64,000 bases of DNA from Domibacillus robiginosus (GCF_000966195.1 NZ_LAHL01000003.1:248001-312000); one strand, 5' to 3'. Shown: positions 16,400 to 24,828, numbered from the stretch's first letter. The notes: generated by a model from the sequence alone, not told the origin. Numbers and translations are program-made.

Positions 16400-17428
16400 T
16401 TGAAAACAATCGGCACTGCGTTAATTGGATACGGATTTTCAGGGTCAACTTTTCACGCTCCATTTTTGGAGGAAATGGAAGAATTTCAGCTTATGAGTAT
16501 TTTGTCGTCTAAAAAAGAAAAAGTGAAAGAGAAGTTTCCAGCTGTCCAGGTAGTGCAACAAGTCGACGATATTATAAATAACCCGGAGATAGAGCTTGTC
16601 GTTGTAACAACGCCGAGCAGCCTTCATTTTGAGATTACCAGGCAGGCGCTTGAAGCAGGGAAGCATGTGATCGTTGAGAAACCGATGGTGCCGACAGTCG
16701 AAGAAGCAGAAGCGCTGTCTGCCTGTGCAAAGGAATATAATGTGATGCTAAGTGTGTTTCAAAACCGCCGGTACGATGGGAATTTTCGAACGGTAAAAAA
16801 AATGATAGAAGAAGGCCGGCTTGGTGATGTTTATATGTATGAAGCACATTATGATCGATTTGAGCCAGTTGTGGGAAAAGGGTGGCGTGAGGAGAAAAAG
16901 CCAGCTTCAGGTGTTTTATATGATCTTGGTGCTCATTTAATCGATCAGGCTCTGTCGCTGTTTGGCATGCCGGACAGCATAACAGCAGATCTTCAAAAGC
17001 AGCGTCCCCATGCGCTCGTAGATGACTATTTTCATCTGGTGTTAACATACGGGACAAAGCGGGTCATCTTACATAGCGGTATGGTGACAGTGGAACAGGG
17101 TGCAAAATATAAAGTGCATGGTACGGAAGGGACGTTTATGAAGCGGGGAGAAGACCCGCAGGAGGAGCAATTGATAAAAGGAGAGCCATTATCGAGTGCT
17201 GAATGGGGAATGGACCGCCTTGATCAGTACGGTACGCTTTATACAAAAGAAGGAAACGAAAAAATTGTCACACTTCCGGGAGATTACCGGCAGTATTATA
17301 AAGGTATTTACCATGCTATTCGTGATGGACAACCTTGCCCTGTCCCGTGTGAAGACGGCATTCGAACAATTCGTATCATTGAAGCGGCCCAGCAAAGCAG
17401 CCGGGAAGGAAAAACGATTCAATTATAA
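16400..17428 (+). CDS. Gfo/Idh/MocA-family oxidoreductase (IolW-like)
   Basis: 342 residues. N-terminal Rossmann fold with a nucleotide motif modified to GYGFSGSTFHAPFL, as in B. subtilis IolW (YvaA); the conserved EKPM motif; and the catalytic-region Asp/His pair in YDLGAHLIDQALSLFG. IolW is an NADP-dependent scyllo-inositol/scyllo-inosose oxidoreductase; this gene may share that activity, but substrate specificity in the family is hard to predict. The start is TTG at 16400 with AAAGGAGATGG upstream. It has its own terminator and no LacI-type operator seen, so it appears separate from the KDG operon that follows. Confidence 0.85.
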   Translation: MKTIGTALIGYGFSGSTFHAPFLEEMEEFQLMSILSSKKEKVKEKFPAVQVVQQVDDIINNPEIELVVVTTPSSLHFEITRQALEAGKHVIVEKPMVPTVEEAEALSACAKEYNVMLSVFQNRRYDGNFRTVKKMIEEGRLGDVYMYEAHYDRFEPVVGKGWREEKKPASGVLYDLGAHLIDQALSLFGMPDSITADLQKQRPHALVDDYFHLVLTYGTKRVILHSGMVTVEQGAKYKVHGTEGTFMKRGEDPQEEQLIKGEPLSSAEWGMDRLDQYGTLYTKEGNEKIVTLPGDYRQYYKGIYHAIRDGQPCPVPCEDGIRTIRIIEAAQQSSREGKTIQL

Positions 17429-17435
17429 AAAGAAA

Positions 17436-17466
17436 AAAACAGGGCATAAAGAGCCCTGTTTTTTGT
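17436..17466 (+). terminator. Terminator after the IolW-like gene
   Basis: AACAGGGC/GCCCTGTT stem followed by TTTTTT. Confidence 0.85.
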
Positions 17467-17491
17467 TTTGCAAAAATGATCAACAAAAGGG

Positions 17492-17520
17492 TTGAAAAAA
17501 CGCTTACATTGATTTATACT
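17492..17520 (+). promoter_or_regulatory. Sigma-A-type promoter of the KDG operon
   Basis: TTGAAA (17492-17497), 17-base spacer, TATACT (17515-17520). The two LacI-type operators start four bases downstream of the -10. Confidence 0.75.
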
Positions 17521-17524
17521 TTGA

Positions 17525-17549
17525 TAAACCGGTTTAGTAAATCGATTTA
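17525..17549 (+). promoter_or_regulatory. Tandem LacI-family operators of the KDG operon
   Basis: Two 12-base palindromes, TAAACCGGTTTA (17525-17536) and TAAATCGATTTA (17538-17549), directly after the -10. A third, TAAACCGATTTA, precedes the hexulose-phosphate synthase gene. The central CG with symmetric arms is typical of LacI/GalR-family sites; the LacI-type gene at 20607 is the likely binder. Confidence 0.75.
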
Positions 17550-17568
17550 TAAAATGAGGTGACCAAAA

Positions 17569-18312
17569 TTGATTGTGATTCCCATGAACGCATTTGGTGA
17601 TGCACAAGTAAAAGAAAGGGGTCAAGTTTCTCTTTTTCATCAGCTGATTGAAAGAGGGATCGAAGGAATAGAAATTCGCCGCGAGCTCCTGCAGTTTTCT
17701 GACAGACCGCTTGCGCAATTCCGTACGGAGCGTTATACCGTGTACTCTGCTCCCATTGAACTGTTTAAAAAAGATGGAACCTTTAATCAAGAAAATTTGG
17801 AAATAGTCGTTCAGGAAATGAAAGAAATAAAGGCGGATACATTAAAGCTTCCTCTTGGCAGCTTTACCGACATGCATTCAGATGTAAAGGAAATGGATCG
17901 TTTTTTTCGCCGTACACTTCCGACTGGAGCGCGCTGGCTTGTTGAGAACGATCAAACAAAGGAAGGAGGAAAGATTGAGCCATTGGCCGCTTTTTTCCGC
18001 GTATGCGTGACGGAAGGAGTTGTTGCCGGCTTCACTTTTGATACAGGGAACTGGCAGTATACTGGTGAATCGGTTCAGGAAGCGTTTCATGTATTAAAAG
18101 ATCATATAAAATACCTTCACGTAAAGCATGTAAATGAAACAGGGCAGGGACTTCAAACAGTTCCCGTCCCGCTGGGTGAGCAGGCAGACTGGGAAGTGAT
18201 CATGGATCTTCTGCCTGCAGCAATTCCGATTGCGCTTGAGTTTCCTCTGTCTATGGAAGATATTTCTTCATACAAAAACTATATCGAAAAAAAGAAGGCG
18301 GTTGTACAATGA
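17569..18312 (+). CDS. TIM-barrel sugar isomerase/epimerase-like protein
   Basis: 247 residues, xylose-isomerase-like TIM barrel (AP_endonuc_2 superfamily). The metal-site set can be seen: Glu in LVENDQ, Asp in FDTGNWQY, His in YLHVKHV and Glu in IALEFPLS. Enzymes of this fold isomerise or epimerise keto-sugars and sugar acids. First gene of the operator-controlled operon. The start is TTG at 17569 with GAGGTGA upstream, and its stop overlaps the KDG kinase ATG (ATGA). The exact reaction is unknown; a role in feeding a keto-sugar acid to the kinase is inference. Confidence 0.8.
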   Translation: MIVIPMNAFGDAQVKERGQVSLFHQLIERGIEGIEIRRELLQFSDRPLAQFRTERYTVYSAPIELFKKDGTFNQENLEIVVQEMKEIKADTLKLPLGSFTDMHSDVKEMDRFFRRTLPTGARWLVENDQTKEGGKIEPLAAFFRVCVTEGVVAGFTFDTGNWQYTGESVQEAFHVLKDHIKYLHVKHVNETGQGLQTVPVPLGEQADWEVIMDLLPAAIPIALEFPLSMEDISSYKNYIEKKKAVVQ

Positions 18313-19289
18313 CAACAATAGATGTTGTAACATTTGGCGAAGCAATGTCGATGTTTATGGCTCAAACGCCTGGTCCCATCCATAAAGTAACGGGATTTAC
18401 TCAGGCACTTGCCGGTGCAGAAACAAACGTGGCGATTGGTCTCGCACGGCTCGGTTTCGGAAGCGGGTGGGCAAGCAAAGTCGGGCAGGATGCCTTCGGT
18501 GCATTTGTTTTGGCAGCGCTTCAAAAGGAAGGCGTCAACACAGACCATGTGCTGCTAGATCAACAGCATCCGACCGGATTTCAATTCAAGTCCAAAGTAA
18601 CAGAAGGCGATCCGTATGTGCAGTATCATCGAAAAGGATCGGCGGCAAGCCATTTAACCGAAGAAGAAATAAATCCCGCTTACTTTTTACAGGCAAGCCA
18701 TTTGCATATGTCCGGTATTCCGCTTGCTTTATCATCAAAAATGAGAGCGTTTTCTCTCGCCGTTTTATCTACTATGAAGAAAGCAGACAAAACCATTTCA
18801 TTTGATCCGAATTTGCGTCCTTCCTTATGGACGTCCGAGGAAGAAATGATCCGGGTGACCAATGAAGCCGCTTATCAGGCAGATGTAGTGCTACCAGGAA
18901 TTGAGGAAGGAAAGCGACTGACCGGGCACGATGATCCTGCCGAAATCGCAAACTTTTATCGAGATCGCGGTGTACCATGCGTGATTGTGAAGCTTGGCTG
19001 TAAAGGAGCGTATGTGAAAACAGATGCTGAAGAAATCGTTGTACCGGGTTATGAAGTAAAAAAAGTTGTCGATACGGTTGGTGCCGGTGATGGGTTTGCC
19101 GTTGGGATTGTAAGCGGTCTGCTTGAAGGCCTGCCTATTCGAGAGTGCGTACAGCGAGGCAATGCAATTGGTGCGCTGGCAGTTCAGTATGCGGGCGACC
19201 ATGAAGGCTATCCAGACCGTCTGGCATTGGCAAAATTTATGGAAAAATTCGAAAAAGAGGTGGCATACCATGAAAACACAGCTCGCTAA
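18309..19289 (+). CDS. kdgK: 2-keto-3-deoxygluconate kinase (PfkB family)
   Basis: 326 residues, close to B. subtilis KdgK throughout (DVVTFGEAM, LAGAETNVAIGLARLG, SFDPNLRPSLW). The PfkB signature and catalytic Asp lie in DTVGAGDGFAVG. It phosphorylates 2-keto-3-deoxygluconate to KDPG in uronate and pectin catabolism. In B. subtilis the kdg operon also encodes KDPG aldolase and a KDG permease; here no aldolase gene is present in the locus, which instead has an MFS transporter and a hexulose-phosphate pair. Translationally coupled to the gene upstream and overlapping the transporter gene by 20 bases. Confidence 0.88.
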   Translation: MTTIDVVTFGEAMSMFMAQTPGPIHKVTGFTQALAGAETNVAIGLARLGFGSGWASKVGQDAFGAFVLAALQKEGVNTDHVLLDQQHPTGFQFKSKVTEGDPYVQYHRKGSAASHLTEEEINPAYFLQASHLHMSGIPLALSSKMRAFSLAVLSTMKKADKTISFDPNLRPSLWTSEEEMIRVTNEAAYQADVVLPGIEEGKRLTGHDDPAEIANFYRDRGVPCVIVKLGCKGAYVKTDAEEIVVPGYEVKKVVDTVGAGDGFAVGIVSGLLEGLPIRECVQRGNAIGALAVQYAGDHEGYPDRLALAKFMEKFEKEVAYHENTAR

Positions 19290-20568
19290 ATCAAGATGGC
19301 TTCGTCTTATTCCAATCGTTTTTATTACGTACAGTCTTGCTTATCTGGACCGGGCTAATTACGGATTTGGCGCAGCCGGAGGCATGGCGGAGGATCTGCA
19401 AATTACCGCATCTATGTCGGCGTTGCTTGGCTCTCTGTTTTTCCTTGGTTATTTCTTTTTCCAGGTACCGGGTGCCCATTACGCTGAAAACAGAAGTGCC
19501 AAGAAACTTATTTTTTGGTCGCTGATTTTATGGGGCGGGCTAGCAACCGCAACGGGTATGGTGAGTGACGTCCGCTTTTTGATCGTCATCCGGTTTTTAC
19601 TTGGTGTTGTGGAAAGTGCCGTTATGCCATCAATGCTTGTATTTCTGAGCCACTGGTTTACAAAAGCTGAACGCTCCCGGGCCAATACGTTTTTGATTTT
19701 AGGAAATCCGGCCACCGTTTTATGGATGTCGATTTTGTCCGGTTACTTGATTGAATCGGTTGGATGGCGCTGGATGTTTATTTTAGAAGGGCTGCCGGCT
19801 GTGATCTGGGCATTTCTCTGGTGGAAGCTCGTTGTAGACGAACCGAAAGATGCGAAGTGGCTGTCAGACGGAGAAAAGCGGGACTTGCAGGCAGAGCTTG
19901 AAAAAGAGCAGCAGGGAATCAAACCGGTTAAAAATTATGCAGAAGCGTTTCGTTCAAAAACAGTTATTCTTTTAAGTGCACAATATGCGCTTTGGAGTAT
20001 TGGTGTATATGGCTTTGTTATGTGGCTGCCGTCCATTTTAAATGCTGCACCGAACATGGATATTGTCAAAACCGGCTGGCTCGCGTCTGTTCCATATGTG
20101 TTAGCCATTATCGGTATGCTGAGTGCCTCTCATTTTTCGGATAAAATGCAAAACCGGACTGCATTCGTCTGGCCGTTTCTTTTGATCGGAGGACTGGCAT
20201 TTTTAGGGTCCTACTTGGTCGGCACAAGTCATTTCTGGCTGTCATTTGTCCTGCTGATTATCGCGGGTGGTGCCATGTATGCGCCGTACGGACCGTTTTT
20301 TGCGATTATTCCAGAAGTGCTGCCGCGTAACGTCGCAGGCGGCGCGATGGCTTTGATTAACAGCATGGGCGCACTTGGATCATTTGCGGGGTCATACCTT
20401 GTCGGTTATTTAAACGGCGCTACTGGCGGTTTTGGTGCTTCTTACATGTTTATGTCCGGTTCTCTGTTCCTGTCGGCTGTCCTGACGATTATTGCGGTAA
20501 AAGGGGCAAAGCCAAAAAAACGTTCTGAGTCTGCTTCCTCTCTTGGAATTACGCAAAAAGAAGCGTAA
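19270..20568 (+). CDS. MFS transporter, anion:cation symporter (hexuronate/sugar-acid) type
   Basis: 432 residues, twelve predicted helices. ACS-family features: YLDRANYGFGAAGGM in helix 1, FFQVPGAHYAE, LLGVVESAVMPSML, and SHWFTKAERSRAN between helices 4 and 5. Family members carry glucuronate, galacturonate, galactonate or related acids. Its place directly after kdgK, with overlapping ends, points to uptake of a uronate or KDG-like acid. ATG at 19270 with GAGGTGG upstream was chosen; a longer in-frame reading would lie inside kdgK. Confidence 0.85.
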   Translation: MKTQLAKSRWLRLIPIVFITYSLAYLDRANYGFGAAGGMAEDLQITASMSALLGSLFFLGYFFFQVPGAHYAENRSAKKLIFWSLILWGGLATATGMVSDVRFLIVIRFLLGVVESAVMPSMLVFLSHWFTKAERSRANTFLILGNPATVLWMSILSGYLIESVGWRWMFILEGLPAVIWAFLWWKLVVDEPKDAKWLSDGEKRDLQAELEKEQQGIKPVKNYAEAFRSKTVILLSAQYALWSIGVYGFVMWLPSILNAAPNMDIVKTGWLASVPYVLAIIGMLSASHFSDKMQNRTAFVWPFLLIGGLAFLGSYLVGTSHFWLSFVLLIIAGGAMYAPYGPFFAIIPEVLPRNVAGGAMALINSMGALGSFAGSYLVGYLNGATGGFGASYMFMSGSLFLSAVLTIIAVKGAKPKKRSESASSLGITQKEA

Positions 20569-20606
20569 TATAAAAGAAAATTCAATGAATTAAAGGAAGA
20601 GGACAT

Positions 20607-21611
20607 ATGAAACGGGTAACAATGGCGGATGTGGCAAAAGAAGCAGGTGTGTCAAAAAGTACCGTATCTCAATTTTTAAACGGACGATTTGAATATATGA
20701 GTGAGGAAACCAAAAAAAAGATTGAGAGAGCCGTTCAACAGCTTTCATACAGTCCAAATGTTGTCGCTCGCAGTTTAAAGCAAAAAAGGACATCAATGAT
20801 TGGCATTATCGCAGCAAATATTGTACACGGTATTTCCACTGAAGTATGTCAGGCCATTGAGGATTACTGTCAAAAGCAGGATATGCACGCAATCCTTTGC
20901 AACACGTATGATGATCCGGAAAAAGAAAAAAAGTACATTAGTATGCTGCGCGCACGTCAGGTAGACGGGCTGATCATTTTTCCATCAGGAGGCAATCAAG
21001 AATTATACCGCCAGCTGGAAAAGGAAGCATATCCTGTTGTTTTTGTTGACCGTAAAATAGAAGGTGTGGATGTCAGCGCGATCGTAGTGGATAACCGCAG
21101 CGCTGTTCGCCGGGCAGTCGCCCATTTGATTGAAAGGAACCATCATAACATTGCACTTGTTACACCGCCGCTGACTACTTACACAAGAAAAGAACGGCTT
21201 GAAGGGTATAAGGAAGCATTAAAAGAAAGAGGGCTGCCGTTTCAGGATAAAAATGTAAAGTCTGTTCCGTACGAGGCGATTGTACCGGCTATGGAAGAGA
21301 TGTTTCGGGAAGATCCGCCGACAGCGCTCGTTGCTGCAAATGATTTGTCTTTTATGGAAGTGATGAAGTTTGCAAAGGAAAATGGGCTGAAGATTGGCCA
21401 GGATCTGGCCATCATTGTTTTTGATAATATTAAATTTGCCGATATTTATGAGCCGGCTGTCACAACGATTTCGCAGCCGGCATACGAAATGGGAACGAAA
21501 GCGGCAGAACTGCTGATCGAGCAAATTATGAAACAGCCAGTTGAGCCGCAAACCCATGTGTTAAAAACGAGCCTGCTGGTTCGTGAATCTTCTAATAGAG
21601 CTTTTTCTTAA
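20607..21611 (+). CDS. LacI-family transcriptional regulator (KdgR-like)
   Basis: 334 residues. N-terminal LacI helix-turn-helix (VTMADVAKEAGVSKSTVSQFLNGR), the hinge helix (PNVVARSLKQKRT) and a periplasmic-binding-protein-like effector domain. Located between the KDG operon and the hexulose-phosphate pair, both of which carry TAAACCGRTTTA-type operators, it is the natural candidate repressor of both. The inducer is probably a sugar acid such as KDG, by analogy with KdgR. ATG follows AAAGGAAGAGG. Confidence 0.88.
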   Translation: MKRVTMADVAKEAGVSKSTVSQFLNGRFEYMSEETKKKIERAVQQLSYSPNVVARSLKQKRTSMIGIIAANIVHGISTEVCQAIEDYCQKQDMHAILCNTYDDPEKEKKYISMLRARQVDGLIIFPSGGNQELYRQLEKEAYPVVFVDRKIEGVDVSAIVVDNRSAVRRAVAHLIERNHHNIALVTPPLTTYTRKERLEGYKEALKERGLPFQDKNVKSVPYEAIVPAMEEMFREDPPTALVAANDLSFMEVMKFAKENGLKIGQDLAIIVFDNIKFADIYEPAVTTISQPAYEMGTKAAELLIEQIMKQPVEPQTHVLKTSLLVRESSNRAFS

Positions 21612-21636
21612 AAGCTCTTTTCTTTTCATTTTTTAA

Positions 21637-21648
21637 TAAACCGATTTA
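21637..21648 (+). promoter_or_regulatory. LacI-family operator upstream of the hexulose-phosphate genes
   Basis: TAAACCGATTTA, same sequence class as the two sites at 17525-17549, placed just before the Shine-Dalgarno of the next gene. No good -35/-10 pair is obvious beside it, so it may act on readthrough or on a weak promoter. Confidence 0.6.
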
Positions 21649-21663
21649 GTTAGGAGGAACAGG

Positions 21664-22284
21664 ATGATGATTCAGCTGGCATTGGACCGAATGACAATCG
21701 AAGAAGCGATAGATATAGCAGCCGCAGCCGGAAAACATATCGACTGGATTGAAGTCGGCACGTCCCTTATTAAAGAGTTTGGCATGGAAAGTGTCCGATC
21801 GATGAAAGCGGCTTTTCCGAATAAAGTCATTGTCGCAGACATGAAAACAAATGACAACGCTCACTACGAATGCCGGATGTGCTTTCAGGCAGGAGCTGAC
21901 GTAGCGACTGTAATGGGAACAGCCCCGCTTATAACCATCGAAGCGTGCATAGCGGAAGCTGAAAAAAATGGCAAACATATTATGATCGACCTGCTGAATA
22001 CAAACCCTATTCAGCAGGAGGCGTTAAGCCGATACAATGCGATTCTCTGCCTGCATACGGGGAAGGATGAACAGGAGCTTGGCACTGGAAAAAGAAATAA
22101 AAGCGCTCTTCAGGCTGGTTTAAAAAGAGCGGTAGCGGGCGGCATTACAGTAGAAAACCTGCCTGCTTATAAAAAAATAAACCCGGACGTTTTCATTATC
22201 GGTTCAGCCATTACAAAAGCAGACGATCCTGCTCAGGCAGCTGCGGCATTCAAGCAGCAGCTTAAAAAGGAGGAAACAAGATGA
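21664..22284 (+). CDS. hxlA: 3-hexulose-6-phosphate synthase family protein (HPS/KGPDC, OMP-decarboxylase superfamily)
   Basis: 206 residues. QLALDRMT and IEVGTSLIKEFG of the HPS/KGPDC group, the metal and catalytic segment VADMKTNDNA (HPS usually reads ADLKTMDAG), GADVATVMG, MIDLLN and AVAGGIT with IIGSAIT at the C-terminus. HPS condenses formaldehyde with ribulose 5-phosphate, or runs in reverse; the related KGPDC decarboxylates 3-keto-gulonate 6-phosphate. The next gene is a 6-phospho-3-hexuloisomerase, which favours HPS. The altered residues after the DxK motif leave room for a different substrate. Two ATGs at 21664/21667; Shine-Dalgarno TAGGAGG. Confidence 0.82.
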   Translation: MMIQLALDRMTIEEAIDIAAAAGKHIDWIEVGTSLIKEFGMESVRSMKAAFPNKVIVADMKTNDNAHYECRMCFQAGADVATVMGTAPLITIEACIAEAEKNGKHIMIDLLNTNPIQQEALSRYNAILCLHTGKDEQELGTGKRNKSALQAGLKRAVAGGITVENLPAYKKINPDVFIIGSAITKADDPAQAAAAFKQQLKKEETR

Positions 22285-22832
22285 AAGAAAAAATACAAGC
22301 CGTTTTGACGGAAATAGAGGATGTTATGGTAAACGTGGAGGAAGGGGAGCTAACGGAAGCGGCCAGCCGCCTGGCAGCAGCGAAACGGATTTTTGTTTTT
22401 GGCGAAGGCCGCTCAGGGTTTATGGCAAAGTCATTTGCTATGCGTTTGATGCATTTGGGGGCCCATTCGTTTGTCATTGGAGAAACAACAACGCCGTCCA
22501 TCCAAAAAGGAGACGTGATTGTCCTTGTGTCTGGCTCGGGAAAAACAAAAAGCGTATGCTGGACTGCGGAAAGGGCGGCAGAAATGGGGTGTGTGGTGAT
22601 AGCTGTCACGACGGATTCTGCTTCTCCGCTTGCTTCCCGGGCTGATATGATTCTGCACATACCAGCCGCTACAAAATACCGCAAAGAAGGAGAAAGGGAA
22701 AGCATTCAGCCGCTTGGTTCCCTTTTTGACCAAAGTACGCATGTGCTGTTTGATGTGCTTTGCCTGGATTATGCAGAAAAGAAAAATCGAACACACGAGC
22801 AAACGTTTAAGCTTCATAGTAATGTAGAATAA
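22281..22832 (+). CDS. hxlB: 6-phospho-3-hexuloisomerase (SIS domain)
   Basis: 183 residues, a single SIS domain with IFVFGEGRSGFMAKSFAMRL, the VSGSGKTKSV phosphosugar loop and a C-terminal SLFDQSTHVLFDVL, as in HxlB/PHI proteins. Converts D-arabino-3-hexulose 6-phosphate to fructose 6-phosphate. Overlaps the HPS-like gene by four bases (ATGA), so the two are coupled. In B. subtilis hxlAB serve formaldehyde detoxification under HxlR; here the pair follows a LacI-type operator shared with kdgK. Confidence 0.88.
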   Translation: MKEKIQAVLTEIEDVMVNVEEGELTEAASRLAAAKRIFVFGEGRSGFMAKSFAMRLMHLGAHSFVIGETTTPSIQKGDVIVLVSGSGKTKSVCWTAERAAEMGCVVIAVTTDSASPLASRADMILHIPAATKYRKEGERESIQPLGSLFDQSTHVLFDVLCLDYAEKKNRTHEQTFKLHSNVE

Positions 22833-22858
22833 CAGCCATTAGGATTGTTTCAGGCTGT
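22831..22858 (+). terminator. Hairpin after hxlB (first of a bracketing pair)
   Basis: AACAGCC/GGCTGT stem at the hxlB stop. There is no T-run here; the related hairpin at 23262 has one, as if the run had been separated from this copy by the repeat. Confidence 0.5.
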
Positions 22859-23255
22859 AGACAAGTGATTGATAACCGTCACATGAATGGGGATAGATCG
22901 GCGGCGTCCGGGCAGCTCCACCGGTCTCTGCTGTCCGCTCGTCCCACAGGAGTCTGCGCTGACCCGGACGCCGCTAAGTGGCTTGCGCCAAGGGGGTATA
23001 GAACTAAAAAGGTCGCATTTTTTCTTTTAAAAAAGAGAAAAATGTCTATCCAGTCCCTGGTTGATTGATCTTCAATACTACTTAGTGAAGCCAGCGGGAC
23101 GAAGACTTCTACGGGACGTACAGTGAGTCGGCAAATCCCGTAGGCAGAGCCGAGGAAGCTGCCATACTGCCCGGGAACGCGAAGTCCATCGTCTCCCATT
23201 AGAAAACGATGCCCCGCACAAGCTGTTTTTTTTAAGAAAGCTGATTTTGTTTACA
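22856..23255. repeat. Intergenic repeat element, copy 2
   Basis: 400 bases without a gene, starting TGTAGACAAG and ending TTGTTTACA, imperfect terminal inverted repeats. Contains two palindromic blocks: 22899-22974 (CGGCGGCGTCCGGG against CCCGGACGCCGC) and from 23095 (GTGAAGCC, GACGAAGACT, ACGTACAGTGAGTCGGC). Over most of its length it is the reverse complement of the element at 31575-31949. Confidence 0.8.
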
Positions 23256-23261
23256 CTCTCT

Positions 23262-23286
23262 AACAGCCGCCAGGGCTGTTTTTTTA
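23262..23286 (+). terminator. Terminator hairpin on the far side of repeat copy 2
   Basis: AACAGCC/GGCTGTT stem followed by TTTTTT; stem bases match the hairpin at 22831. Confidence 0.75.
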
Positions 23287-23309
23287 TGCACTTACATGTG
23301 AAAAAGAGA

Positions 23310-23416
23310 GCAATCGTTTGCGTGAAATATTCCGAATTTTCTTTGTATATACAAGAATTTAAATCTTATTAAATGGGCAATGAAAGGCTTTTCAAAAAAC
23401 ATGCAAACGATTTCTC
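23310..23416. promoter_or_regulatory. Pair of inverted LacI/CcpA-type sites upstream of the ABC operon
   Basis: GCAATCGTTTGCGTG (23310-23324) and its near reverse complement ending at ATGCAAACGATTTCTC (23401-23416), about 75 bases apart. The second matches the cre consensus WTGNAANCGNWNNCWW at all but one position. They may bind CcpA or the LacI-type protein encoded at 26711; a looped complex is possible. Confidence 0.5.
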
Positions 23417-23424
23417 GAAAAGTG

Positions 23425-23454
23425 TTGACGCTTTCATAAGGGCGATGGTATAGT
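23425..23454 (+). promoter_or_regulatory. Sigma-A-type promoter of the ABC transporter operon
   Basis: TTGACG (23425-23430), 18-base spacer, TATAGT (23449-23454). Confidence 0.75.
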
Positions 23455-23465
23455 AACCTTAGAAG

Positions 23466-23481
23466 TTGAAAGCGGTTACCG
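23466..23481 (+). promoter_or_regulatory. LacI/CcpA-type operator over the transcription start of the ABC operon
   Basis: TTGAAAGCGGTTACCG, 14 of 16 to the cre consensus, about 12 bases after the -10. A related core, AAAACGGTTAC, lies before msmX at about 34214. Confidence 0.55.
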
Positions 23482-23520
23482 TTTTTAGCCGAATAAAAAG
23501 ACTGCAAAGGGGTAGATGAC

Positions 23521-24813
23521 GTGTTTACAAAAAAAGCATTTGTACTTTCATCCGCATTGTTTCTAGGTCTCGCCGGCTGCTCAACAGCTGAGAAAAAAGA
23601 AGAATCGTCTGGCAGTTCGGGTGGAGGAAGCGGTGATCAAACTGTCGTTGATGTTTTCCAATTTAAAGTAGAATTCAAAAGCCAGTTTGAAGAGCTTGCA
23701 AAGCAGTATGAGGAAGACCATCCGGATGTTGATATAAATGTTCAAACCGTAGGAGGCGGTAACGATTATGCTTCAGCACTTAAATCGAAATTTGCCTCGG
23801 GCGACGAGCCGGCTATTTTCAATATTAATGGGGCTGTTGATGTGCAGCAGTACCGCGATAGATTGGTAGATGTAAGCGATACAAAAGCAGCAGGTGCAGC
23901 GCTCGAAGGAACGCTTGAGAGCGTAACAGAAGGGGAGCAGGTATTAGGTCTTCCTTACAACCAGGAAGGATACGGTTTTGTTTACAACAAGCAAATCTTT
24001 GAAGACGCAGGGGTAGATGCGGATTCTATTAAATCAATGGAAGATTTAACAAAAGCAGTCGAGACACTTGACGGCAAAAAGGACGAGCTTGGCATTGATG
24101 CAGTATTCGCATTTGCCGGAAAAGAGAAATGGACAGAAGGAAATCATGGGTCAAACTCTTTTATCGCTGATGATTTCAATGGCAGTGTGATGGAAGCCTT
24201 CGAAGCGAAAGAAATTCCATTCACAAAAGCAGAGCAATATAAGGAATACGTTGACTTGCAAAACAAATACTCCGTACAGCCAGTGCTGAGCCTTGATTAC
24301 TCACAGCAGGTAGAAGAGCTATTTTCAACTGGTCGTGTTGCGATGATCAAGCAAGGAAACTGGGTATACCCTACAATTGAACAAATGGACCCTGAGCTTG
24401 CCGAAAACGTTGGTATCTTCCCGATCCCAGTTAATGGTGAAACAAAAATGCCGGTTGGCGTTCCTCAGTATTGGGCTGTCAATAAAAATGCAGATGAAGA
24501 AGCACAAAAAGCCGCAAAAGAATTTCTTGACTGGCTTTACACATCTGACGAAGGAAAAGAAGCTGTTTTAACACAATTCAAATTTATTCCGGCTTATGAA
24601 GGCTACGATGCCGATAAAATTGCTGACCCACTTTCGAAAACCATTTACGAATATGCTGAAGCAGGAAATACGCAAGGCTGGGTTTTCCTTGGCTATCCAG
24701 TCGGCTGGAGCGACATTCTAGGGGCACACCTTCAAAAGTATCTTGCGGGTGAAGCATCTTGGGAAGAAGCCATTGAAGCCGCGAAAAATGACTGGAAAAA
24801 AGCGCGTCAGTAA
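23521..24813 (+). CDS. Sugar ABC transporter substrate-binding lipoprotein (family 1)
   Basis: 430 residues. Lipoprotein signal peptide with lipobox LAGC (Cys20), a Ser/Gly-rich linker, then a family 1 solute-binding fold (VVDVFQFKVEFKSQFEELAK, LPYNQEGYGFVYNKQIFEDAG, FSTGRVAMIKQGNWV). It captures an oligosaccharide for the two permeases that follow. Start is GTG at 23521 with AAAGGGG upstream. A hairpin after the gene probably sets higher expression than the permeases. The substrate is not identifiable; cotranscribed ThuA and Gfo/Idh genes suggest an alpha- or beta-glucoside or a pectic oligosaccharide. Confidence 0.9.
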   Translation: MFTKKAFVLSSALFLGLAGCSTAEKKEESSGSSGGGSGDQTVVDVFQFKVEFKSQFEELAKQYEEDHPDVDINVQTVGGGNDYASALKSKFASGDEPAIFNINGAVDVQQYRDRLVDVSDTKAAGAALEGTLESVTEGEQVLGLPYNQEGYGFVYNKQIFEDAGVDADSIKSMEDLTKAVETLDGKKDELGIDAVFAFAGKEKWTEGNHGSNSFIADDFNGSVMEAFEAKEIPFTKAEQYKEYVDLQNKYSVQPVLSLDYSQQVEELFSTGRVAMIKQGNWVYPTIEQMDPELAENVGIFPIPVNGETKMPVGVPQYWAVNKNADEEAQKAAKEFLDWLYTSDEGKEAVLTQFKFIPAYEGYDADKIADPLSKTIYEYAEAGNTQGWVFLGYPVGWSDILGAHLQKYLAGEASWEEAIEAAKNDWKKARQ

Positions 24814-24828
24814 TTCTATGAAAAGAAA

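Noticed and set aside
22865-23199. Short open frames on both strands between hxlB and the ABC operon
   Set aside because: They lie entirely within the repeat element, lack ribosome sites and reflect its GC-rich palindromes.
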